A stretch of 5,425 bases of DNA from the NCBI GenBank assembly GCA_937901145.1, contig CALCHE010000086.1, positions 1-5,425 on the forward strand. The letters run 5' to 3'. The notes below the pieces were generated by a model. The model had not been told where the DNA came from, did not search any database, and saw nothing but the letters and a program-made list of their open reading frames with translations. Source of the stretch: an uncultured Clostridia bacterium (lineage in GTDB: Bacteria; Bacillota; Clostridia; Oscillospirales; Acutalibacteraceae). Shown here in pieces: positions 1 through 5,425 of this stretch. The translations under genes and the position numbers were made by a program. The first letter of the stretch is position 1, and each line of letters starts with the position of its first letter.

Positions 1-1332
1 AACCCCACAGGTCCTATGCATATGGGTAATGCACGAGGCGGTGCTCTGGGTGACTGTCTTGCCGGTGTGCTCGACTATGCAGGCTATGAGGTTGCCAGAG
101 AGTTTTACGTAAACGATGCAGGTAATCAGATCGAAAAATTCGGTCTTTCCCTCGACATCAGATACCGTCAGCTCTGCGGTGAGGAAATCGAGCTTCCCGA
201 GGACAGCTACCACGGCGAAGACATCACCGAAAGAGCCGGCGAATTCAAAGAGGTTCACGGCGACTCCTTTATGGATAAAACCGAGGAAGAAAGAAGAAAG
301 GCTCTCGTAGAGTTTGCTCTTCCGAAAAACCTCGAAAATATGAAAAAGGCTATGGAAAAATACCGTATCGACTATGATCTGTGGTTCAGTGAGCTGACAC
401 TTCATAACGGCGGTGAGCTTCAGGAAACCATAGACCTTCTCACCGAGGGCGGCTACACCTACGAAAAGGACGGCGCACTCTGGTATAAAAACAAGGAAGT
501 ACAGACAAAAATGCTCCTTCGTGAAGGCAAAACCCAGGAGTATATCGATAAATTAGAGCTCAAGGATGATGTTCTCATCCGCGCCAACGGTAATCCTACC
601 TACTTTGCTGCCGATATTGCCTACCACAGAAACAAGCTGGAAAAAAGAGGCTTTGACAAAGCTATCGATGTATGGGGTGCTGACCACCACGGCCACGTAG
701 CCCGTATGAAGGGTGCTATGGAGGCTGTAGGCATCGACTCTGACAGACTCGACATTCTCCTTATGCAGTTTGTTCGTCTCGTCCGTGACGGTGAAGTGGT
801 AAGAATGTCAAAGAGAACCGGTAAGGCTATCACACTCGTTGACCTTCTCAATGAAGTGCCCATCGATGCAGTCCGCTTCCTCTTTAACATCAGAGAGCCG
901 GGCTCACTTATGGACTTTGACCTTGACCTTGCAGTAGAGCAAAGCTCACAGAACCCCGTTTACTACTGCCAGTATGCACACGCACGAATCTGCAGTATCC
1001 TCGCAAAGCTCGAAAGTGAAGGCATCAGTGCCAGAGACTGCACATCAGATGAGCTTCAGAAGCTCACCTGTCCCGAGGAAAGAGAGCTTATCCGTTTCCT
1101 TTCCACTCTCGGAGACACTATCATCGGTGCGGCAAAGAACTATGACCCCGCCAAGGTTACCCACTATGCCGTTGATCTTGCCACACTTTTCCACAAATTC
1201 TACAGTGCCTGCCGTGTAAGTGTGGAGGACGAAAGCCTTATGCAGGCCAGACTTTTCCTGTGCATATGCGTCAGAGACACTATGAAGAGTATCCTTACGA
1301 TGCTCAAGGTTGACTCTCCCGAAAGAATGTAA
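1..1332 (+). CDS. argS: Arginyl-tRNA synthetase, 5'-truncated by the window edge
   Basis: Class I aminoacyl-tRNA synthetase that charges tRNA-Arg with arginine in the cytoplasm using ATP. The frame is open from base 1, and its first residues NPTGPMHMGNARGG are the family's HIGH-type ATP-binding motif (HMGN, nt 19-30). The ATG at 16 is therefore internal. Roughly 120-130 N-terminal residues, the tRNA-binding additional domain, lie upstream of the window. Further ArgRS landmarks are TYFAADIAYH (nt about 598-627), GADHHGHVARMKGAM (about 676-720), the KMSKS equivalent RMSKR (nt 802-816, catalytic-loop Lys kept), and the anticodon-binding DALR domain from NPVYYCQYAHARI (from about nt 952) to FHKFYSACRV and the terminal SPERM, a normal ArgRS ending. 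The 443 codons present imply a full protein of about 565-575 residues, normal for the family. A stretch at nt 487-570 appears longer than in many bacterial ArgRS. No strong terminator follows the stop codon. Identity is essentially certain; the true start is not visible. Confidence 0.97.
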   Translation, partial: NPTGPMHMGNARGGALGDCLAGVLDYAGYEVAREFYVNDAGNQIEKFGLSLDIRYRQLCGEEIELPEDSYHGEDITERAGEFKEVHGDSFMDKTEEERRKALVEFALPKNLENMKKAMEKYRIDYDLWFSELTLHNGGELQETIDLLTEGGYTYEKDGALWYKNKEVQTKMLLREGKTQEYIDKLELKDDVLIRANGNPTYFAADIAYHRNKLEKRGFDKAIDVWGADHHGHVARMKGAMEAVGIDSDRLDILLMQFVRLVRDGEVVRMSKRTGKAITLVDLLNEVPIDAVRFLFNIREPGSLMDFDLDLAVEQSSQNPVYYCQYAHARICSILAKLESEGISARDCTSDELQKLTCPEERELIRFLSTLGDTIIGAAKNYDPAKVTHYAVDLATLFHKFYSACRVSVEDESLMQARLFLCICVRDTMKSILTMLKVDSPERM

Positions 1333-1432
1333 TGTATTTTTATTCTTTTTATTAAAATACTAAAAGCATAAAGTAAATTTAAGCTATATCAGCCATAATA
1401 AAAACAGACTTAAAAGAAAGAGAGAAAATATT
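1333..1432 (+). promoter_or_regulatory. AT-rich argS/regulator gap, probable promoter region
   Basis: This 100-bp gap is much richer in A+T than the flanking genes. It holds a weak inverted repeat, GTATTTT (1334-1340) against AAAATAC (1354-1360), around a T-rich loop. It also holds a tandem 8-mer TTTTTATT (1337-1344 and 1346-1353). The repeat could be a feeble argS terminator, but it has too little G/C to be convincing. The best -10-like hexamer is CATAAT at 1394-1399, one mismatch from TATAAT, but no acceptable -35 box sits 16-18 bp upstream. The purine-rich stretch AGAAAGAGAG (1415-1424) lies about 8 nt before the ATG at 1433 and is the likely, rather weak, ribosome binding site. Whether the regulator has its own promoter or is partly read through from argS cannot be settled from sequence. 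Confidence 0.3.
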
Positions 1433-2122
1433 ATGAATCCTGAAAAAATTCTCGTTGTTGATGACGACCTTAACATCTGCGAACTCCTCAGACTTTATCT
1501 TACCAAAGAAGGCTACAATGTAGTTATCGCCAATGACGGACAGAGTGCCGTTACTACCTTCCAGGAGGAAAGCCCCTCTCTCGTGCTTCTCGACATTATG
1601 CTTCCCAAACTTGACGGCTGGCAGGTGTGCAGAGAAATCCGCAAATTCTCCGAAACTCCCATCATTATGCTTACAGCAAAGGGTGAGGTTTTCGACCGCG
1701 TTTTAGGTCTCGAGCTCGGTGCCGATGACTATGTGGTAAAGCCCTTTGACACCAAAGAAATCGTGGCAAGAATCAAGGCTGTCCTTCGCCGCAGTGCTTC
1801 CTCCGCTACTGAAGAAATCAAGGAAGTTAACTACGACAAGCTTTCCATCAACCTCACTAACTACGAGCTTAAGGTTGGCGGTGTTCAGATCGACACCCCT
1901 CCCAAAGAAATGGAGCTCATCTTCCATCTCGCCAAAAATCCCAACCGTGTATTCACCCGTGATCAGCTTCTCGACGAGGTATGGGGCTATGACTATTACG
2001 GTGACTCCAGAACCGTCGACGTTCACGTAAAACGTCTTCGTGAAAAATTAGAGGGTGCCTCTGACAAATGGGAGCTCCGCACAGTATGGGGCGTTGGCTA
2101 CAAGTTCGAAACAAAAGAATAA
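1433..2122 (+). CDS. OmpR/PhoB-family two-component response regulator
   Basis: A 229-residue cytoplasmic DNA-binding transcription regulator, the usual length for the OmpR/PhoB class. The receiver domain (about residues 4-118) has the acidic pocket in VVDDD (D10-D12), the phospho-acceptor D54 in LLDIMLPKLDG, the switch Thr T81 in IIMLTAK and the conserved Lys K103 in VVKPF. All functional residues are therefore present. A short linker (about 119-133) leads to a winged-helix trans_reg_C domain (about 134-227), recognised by PPKEMELIFHLAKNPNRVFTR, the recognition-helix segment SRTVDVHVKRLREKL and the terminal WGVGYKF. The start at 1433 places ILVVDDD at the standard distance from Met. The partner is almost certainly the histidine kinase 67 bp downstream, although an intrinsic terminator separates the two. 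By analogy with CssR (B. subtilis) it may control the nearby htrA. PhoP-, ResD- or WalR-like roles cannot be excluded, so no gene symbol is assigned. Confidence 0.95.
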   Translation: MNPEKILVVDDDLNICELLRLYLTKEGYNVVIANDGQSAVTTFQEESPSLVLLDIMLPKLDGWQVCREIRKFSETPIIMLTAKGEVFDRVLGLELGADDYVVKPFDTKEIVARIKAVLRRSASSATEEIKEVNYDKLSINLTNYELKVGGVQIDTPPKEMELIFHLAKNPNRVFTRDQLLDEVWGYDYYGDSRTVDVHVKRLREKLEGASDKWELRTVWGVGYKFETKE

Positions 2123-2146
2123 CCGACTGTTAAGCCGAAATAGTTC

Positions 2147-2174
2147 AAACGCCTGATTTTTCAGGCGTTTTCTT
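2147..2174 (+). terminator. Intrinsic terminator or attenuator between regulator and kinase genes
   Basis: A perfect 10-bp stem, AAACGCCTGA (2147-2156) paired with TCAGGCGTTT (2161-2170), closes a TTTT loop. A U-rich run interrupted by one C follows (TTTTCTT, 2168-2174). It starts 24 nt after the regulator stop codon and ends 15 nt before the kinase ATG, too close for a separate promoter to fit between them. It may therefore act as a leaky terminator that sets the regulator-to-kinase ratio, or as a stabilising 3' hairpin on a processed transcript. The form is typical of Rho-independent terminators; its efficiency is unknown. Confidence 0.8.
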
Positions 2175-2189
2175 GAAAAGAGGGAAAAA

Positions 2190-3683
2190 ATGGCAAAAAA
2201 TAAAAAATTCAGACGAAGAAAAAGAGCAGGTATACTCAGAAAATATTTCTTCCGTTCTGCCGCTACAGTTGTGGCAGGCTTCATAATACTGTGCTTCATA
2301 ATGATGTTTTTCATCGGCAGCCAGTGGTGGGATGAAAAGAATGTTTCTCTTAACCGTAACATAAACAATATATGTGAAACCTATACCTCGCTCTCTATCC
2401 ATCAAAATGCCCAGAAAAGTAAGGCTGAGGCCGCAGCCGCGGAAATGACCCTTCATAATGTCCTCAGCACCATGGGTAAGGCTACTCTCTCCGAATACTT
2501 TATTACCGATACGGAGGGTAATGTCCTTTACTGCAGTGACTGTGATGCAGGCAAAATTCACGGCTGCGAAAACCACCGCAACTACGACGTATCCGATGAA
2601 CACATTAAAAGAGCTCTTAAGGGTAAGTTCTCTGATTATATCGGTGATGACGACTTTGAAATCGGTTCCTTTGTTGTTGTCTCTCCTATCAGAGACGGCG
2701 ATTCTCCCGTAGCCATCGTTTTCGGCGTAGAGGATGCCATTACAGGTCTTGTTCCTTACGGCGCACGAATTATCGAGTCCTTCTTTTATTCGCTTATTAT
2801 CGCCCTGATAGCCGTTTTCATCGCCCTTTTCGTCATAACCAGGGATGTGGCTCTTCCTCTTTCCGATATGCAGAAAATCACCGACCATTACGCTAAAGGC
2901 GACTTCGACCATAAGGCAAAGGAAAACTACAAAAACCGTGAGCTTAACGACTTCGCAAAGGCTCTGAACAAAATGGGCTATGAGCTGAAAATAAACGACG
3001 ACTCGCGAAAAAGCTTTGTCGCCAATGTTTCACACGAGCTTAAAACACCCATGACCTCCATAGGCGGCTTCATCGACGGAATCATAGACGGTACCATTCC
3101 ACCTGCCGAAGAGAAAAAATATCTTGGCATAGTTTCGAACGAGGTAAGACGACTTTCCCGTATGGTAGTTTCTATGCTCAACCTGTCAAAAATCGAAGCA
3201 GGCGAAATCGAGCTGTCACCCATCATCTACGATGTCAGCTCGCAGGTATTTGAAACCCTTCTCTCCTTCGAAAAAACCATCAACGAAAAGCATATAGAAA
3301 TCGAAGGCTTCGAGGAAATCGGCTCCGTTCTTATGCGCGCTGATAAGGACCTTATCCAGCAGGTTATCTATAATCTTATCGACAATGCCGTTAAGTTCAC
3401 TCCCGAAAAGGGTACCATAACCGTTTTCGCGGAAAATAACGGTGAAGTCACTAAGGTTTCCATCAGAAATTCGGGACCCGGTATCTCAGAAGAGGAAATA
3501 ACACGAATTTTCGAGCGTTTCTACAAGGTGGATAAGTCCCGTTCCTACGACACCAAAGGTGTAGGTCTCGGTCTTTACATCGTAAAAACCATAATCAATA
3601 TGCACGACGGTGAAATTTCAGCATCAAGCAAGCAGGGTGAATATACTGAATTCGCCTTCGAAATTCCTTACATTGATGAATAA
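2190..3683 (+). CDS. Membrane sensor histidine kinase (two-component system)
   Basis: A 497-residue inner-membrane sensor kinase, the likely partner of the upstream regulator. Order of parts: a basic cytosolic N-terminus (FRRRKR), TM1 (about residues 24-43), an extracytoplasmic sensor (about 44-196), TM2 (about 197-217), HAMP (about 218-270), HisKA with the H-box SHELKTP (phospho-His H282), and HATPase_c (about 380-495). The ATPase domain shows the N-box NLIDNAVKF (N395, N399), a G1 box reading NSGPG (427-431), the F-box IFERFYKVDKSR, the G2 box GVGLGL (457-462) and a G3-like GEYTEFAFEIP. In G1 the usual Asp is Asn. The sensor resembles a PAS/Cache fold (YFITDTEGNVLYCS; VVVSPIRDGDSP, then VAIVFGV) and carries C115, C118, H124, C126 and H129 close together. 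The domain call is by eye and the ligand is unknown. The start is fixed by the Shine-Dalgarno-like AAAGAGGG (2177-2184), 5 nt before ATG. The class is PhoR/ResE/CssS-like; HtrA next door favours an envelope-stress role, which is inference. Confidence 0.95.
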   Translation: MAKNKKFRRRKRAGILRKYFFRSAATVVAGFIILCFIMMFFIGSQWWDEKNVSLNRNINNICETYTSLSIHQNAQKSKAEAAAAEMTLHNVLSTMGKATLSEYFITDTEGNVLYCSDCDAGKIHGCENHRNYDVSDEHIKRALKGKFSDYIGDDDFEIGSFVVVSPIRDGDSPVAIVFGVEDAITGLVPYGARIIESFFYSLIIALIAVFIALFVITRDVALPLSDMQKITDHYAKGDFDHKAKENYKNRELNDFAKALNKMGYELKINDDSRKSFVANVSHELKTPMTSIGGFIDGIIDGTIPPAEEKKYLGIVSNEVRRLSRMVVSMLNLSKIEAGEIELSPIIYDVSSQVFETLLSFEKTINEKHIEIEGFEEIGSVLMRADKDLIQQVIYNLIDNAVKFTPEKGTITVFAENNGEVTKVSIRNSGPGISEEEITRIFERFYKVDKSRSYDTKGVGLGLYIVKTIINMHDGEISASSKQGEYTEFAFEIPYIDE

Positions 3684-3767
3684 TTAAAATTTTTTAAACT
3701 TACTTTTAATGTAAGCGGTTATTCTCTATTAATAAACCAATAGGCAATACAAAAGGAGCAAACACTT
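3684..3767 (+). promoter_or_regulatory. Kinase/htrA gap with inverted repeat and strong RBS
   Basis: An 84-bp AT-rich spacer. It contains an AT-only palindromic stretch (TTAAAA, TT, TTTTAA; 3684-3697), the inverted repeat CTTAC (3699-3703) with GTAAG (3711-3715), and TTTTAA repeated with a 12-bp period (3692 and 3704). Either repeat could be a regulator-binding site, but both are short and composition makes chance matches likely. No convincing -35/-10 pair is visible; TATTAA (3727-3732) is only a weak -10 match. There is no G/C-rich terminator, so read-through from the kinase into htrA is plausible. AAGGAG (3753-3758) lies 9 nt before the ATG at 3768 and is a good ribosome binding site that fixes the htrA start. 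Confidence 0.35.
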
Positions 3768-5381
3768 ATGAACGATAATGAAAACAGAATTGACGGCTTC
3801 AAAGATGAAGAAAATACAGAAAGCACCTCTTCCGCTCAGGAAAGCCCTTCCCCTTATTTTTCCTTCGACTTTCCGAAGCCTCCCGTATCACCTGAAGACG
3901 AGGCACAGGATGTTTTTTCAGAAGAGCCTCAGACAGAGCCCGTAAAGCCTCAGCCTGTCTTCAATCCTTATGCACCACCCGAAAGCAGTACCTATCATTA
4001 CACTCAGGCCGACATACCTCACCGCGAGGAGCCCGCACCCTCTCAGCAGCCTCCCCACAGGACATATCAGCCTCAGCAGAGCTATAACTTCGGCACTCAG
4101 CCCTCCTATCAGCCCGCTCCCGAGGAGCCGAAAAAGAAGGGTAAGGGTAAAACCGTAGCCGCAGTTATCATCATTATCTGTCTTATCGCCGGTGCAGTCG
4201 CTATGGCACTGAGTCTTTCTGACCGCGGAAACACCGTTAAACCCTCACAGAATGAAACCACAGCTCAGGCTGAAGCTCCCACTACAGCAGACTCCGTTTA
4301 CGCCACTACACAGCCCGGTACCGTAGACCTTTATAATTCCGTTATCGTCTCTGAAAAGGCAAGACCCAGCGTAGTAGGTATTATGACCTACAAACAGGGA
4401 CAGCTCGACGGTGAAGGCTCGGGCGTTTTATGGAAGGAAGAAAACGGCTTCACCTATGTTATTACCTGCGCTCACGTTATCAACTCCAAGGGTGTAACCT
4501 ACGGAGTAATGCTCGAAAGCGGAAAAACCTACGAAGCTGAAATGGTAGCCGCTGACACGAGAACCGACATCGGTGTTATCAAGATTGAAGCTACAGGTCT
4601 TCCCTTAGCCGAGATAGGCAACTCAGCCACTCTTAAAATCGGTGAGCCCATTTACGCCATCGGTAACCCCGGCGGAAGCGCATTCTTCGGCTCTGTAACT
4701 GACGGTATCGTATCCTCCATCGACCGTTCTATTTCCTCCACCTATACTATGACCGTAATCCAGCACAGTGCCGCTATCAACCCCGGCAACTCAGGCGGTG
4801 CTCTCGTAAATACTTCGGGTCAGGTAGTCGGTATCAACTCCTCAAAGATAGCAAGCACAGAGTATGAGGGTATGGGCTTCGCAGTGCCTATGTCCATCGC
4901 TCTTCCCGTAGCACAGGCTCTCGTTCAGTATAAATACGTACCGAACAGGCCCAAGCTCGGCATCGAATATGCAGCTGTAAGCTCCTATCAGCTTTACAGT
5001 ATGGTCGTTTCTATCAAAGGTCTTCCTCAGGGCTCACTGGTTATCGCAGGCATTTCTGCTGACAGCTCACTGGCAAACACAGAAGCTGAGGTAGGCGACC
5101 TTATCATCGCTGTAAACGGCAAGGATATGAAGGACTCAAGCGTTCTTTTAGACCTTATCGAAACAGGTGCAGTCGGTGACACTCTCACCCTTACTCTCTG
5201 CCGTATCGAAAGCAGAACCTACAAAACTACCACCTTCGATGTAACCATCACTCTCGTCGAGGACAAAGGTGCCTCACAGGAGGAAACCACCACAGCTCCC
5301 TATAGCGGCGACGGCTACTATTACGGCGGTGCAAGTGATTTCGAGGATTTCTTCAATGATTATTTCGGCTTCGGCTGGTAA
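3768..5381 (+). CDS. htrA: Membrane-anchored HtrA/DegP-family serine protease with PDZ domain
   Basis: A 537-residue S1C-family endoprotease that degrades (and in relatives also chaperones) misfolded proteins outside the membrane. Residues 1-120 form an acidic, then Pro/Gln/Tyr-rich, apparently disordered cytosolic tail. PKKKGKGK (121-128) precedes a single TM helix (about 129-149), giving an N-in signal anchor, followed by a Thr/Ala-rich linker (about 155-185). The trypsin-like domain (about 186-386) has a complete triad: H236 in ITCAHVI, D267 in TRTDIGVIKI and S342 in NPGNSGGAL. GMGFAVP (368-374) is the usual end-of-domain motif. One PDZ domain follows (about 395-497, including GDLIIAVNG). 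A Thr-rich linker then leads to a tail rich in Tyr, Phe, Gly and Asp that ends GFGW. Size and one-PDZ design fit Firmicutes HtrA/YyxA rather than two-PDZ DegP. The gene follows a two-component pair, reminiscent of CssRS control of htrA in B. subtilis, and is closed by its own terminator. Family identity is firm; the substrate and regulation are inferred. Confidence 0.96.
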   Translation: MNDNENRIDGFKDEENTESTSSAQESPSPYFSFDFPKPPVSPEDEAQDVFSEEPQTEPVKPQPVFNPYAPPESSTYHYTQADIPHREEPAPSQQPPHRTYQPQQSYNFGTQPSYQPAPEEPKKKGKGKTVAAVIIIICLIAGAVAMALSLSDRGNTVKPSQNETTAQAEAPTTADSVYATTQPGTVDLYNSVIVSEKARPSVVGIMTYKQGQLDGEGSGVLWKEENGFTYVITCAHVINSKGVTYGVMLESGKTYEAEMVAADTRTDIGVIKIEATGLPLAEIGNSATLKIGEPIYAIGNPGGSAFFGSVTDGIVSSIDRSISSTYTMTVIQHSAAINPGNSGGALVNTSGQVVGINSSKIASTEYEGMGFAVPMSIALPVAQALVQYKYVPNRPKLGIEYAAVSSYQLYSMVVSIKGLPQGSLVIAGISADSSLANTEAEVGDLIIAVNGKDMKDSSVLLDLIETGAVGDTLTLTLCRIESRTYKTTTFDVTITLVEDKGASQEETTTAPYSGDGYYYGGASDFEDFFNDYFGFGW

Positions 5382-5393
5382 GATAAAAAATAT

Positions 5394-5425
5394 AAAGCGG
5401 TTGCTTCGTTGAAGTGACCGCTTTT
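5394..5425 (+). terminator. Rho-independent terminator after htrA, U-tract cut by window end
   Basis: AAAGCGGT (5394-5401) pairs with ACCGCTTT (5417-5424). Two U-G wobble pairs and CTTC/GAAG (5404-5407, 5411-5414) continue the helix to a GTT loop. The result is a nearly continuous 14-bp stem starting 13 nt after the htrA stop. The run of T begins at 5422 and continues to the window edge. An A-rich stretch just upstream (5383-5396) would supply a U-tract on the opposite strand, so it could stop transcription in both directions. It marks htrA as the end of the transcription unit. Confidence 0.85.

Noticed and set aside
16..18. ATG at 16 as the argS start codon
   Set aside because: The five codons upstream (NPTGP) belong to the conserved HIGH-motif region, so the gene begins outside the window.
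1334..1360. GTATTTT/AAAATAC inverted repeat after argS as a terminator
   Set aside because: The stem is only 7 bp with two G-C pairs and a 13-nt loop; it is too weak to call a terminator in AT-rich DNA.
1703..2026. 107-codon minus-strand open frame inside the response regulator, and similar overlapping frames in argS and htrA
   Set aside because: No family motifs were seen, and each is fully contained in a gene with clear homology. They are treated as shadows.
2145..2912. 255-codon open frame on the minus strand opposite the kinase N-terminal half
   Set aside because: It lies wholly opposite a well-supported kinase gene, its translation shows no recognisable domain, and its 3' end runs into the terminator hairpin. 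It is best explained by codon bias of the sense gene.
3713..5402. Shared 8-mer AAGCGGTT before htrA (3713-3720) and in its terminator (5395-5402)
   Set aside because: An 8-base match in a 5.4-kb window is expected by chance, and the flanks do not match.
1..5425. Search for mobile elements, CRISPR repeats, tRNA/rRNA genes or a phage-defence system
   Set aside because: No transposase, integrase, regularly spaced repeats, cloverleaf or defence-type domains were seen; the window is fully accounted for by four genes and short spacers.

Overview
The window looks like a chromosomal segment of a low-to-moderate-GC Gram-positive anaerobe, most plausibly a gut clostridium of the Oscillospiraceae/Ruminococcaceae type. 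This rests on the style of the arginyl-tRNA synthetase (NPTGPMHMGN, RMSKRTGK, TYFAADIAYH), the AAGGAG-type ribosome binding sites, AT-rich spacers between CDSs of balanced composition, and an HtrA protease with a single N-terminal membrane anchor and a long cytosolic tail, a Firmicutes design. The taxonomic placement is inference; no phylogenetic marker was compared.

Layout, all on the + strand. (1) 1-1332: the C-terminal three quarters of argS, cut by the window start just before the HIGH-type motif. (2) 1333-1432: a 100-bp AT-rich gap without a strong terminator, probably holding the promoter of the next unit. (3) 1433-2122: an OmpR/PhoB-class response regulator with all phosphorylation residues. 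(4) 2147-2174: a textbook intrinsic-terminator hairpin in the 67-bp gap between regulator and kinase, ending only 15 nt before the kinase start codon. (5) 2190-3683: a membrane sensor histidine kinase with TM-sensor-TM-HAMP-HisKA-HATPase architecture and a Cys/His cluster in its extracytoplasmic sensor. (6) 3684-3767: an 84-bp AT-rich gap with a short inverted repeat and a good ribosome binding site. (7) 3768-5381: a membrane-anchored HtrA/DegP-family serine protease with an intact His-Asp-Ser triad, one PDZ domain, a disordered cytosolic N-terminus and an aromatic/Gly-rich C-terminal tail. (8) 5394-5425: a long terminator hairpin whose U-tract is cut by the window end.

Regulator, kinase and HtrA sit together in the same orientation. 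The parallel is CssRS of Bacillus subtilis, which senses secretion or misfolding stress and induces HtrA-type proteases. The simplest reading is an envelope protein-quality-control module: the kinase reports on the extracytoplasmic side, the regulator controls transcription (possibly including htrA), and HtrA removes or refolds damaged exported proteins. argS is probably an unrelated housekeeping neighbour. No mobile element, CRISPR array, tRNA or rRNA was seen. The families present are known; the less ordinary points are the terminator inside the two-component pair, the Cys/His cluster of the sensor, and the C-terminus of HtrA, which resembles a PDZ ligand.
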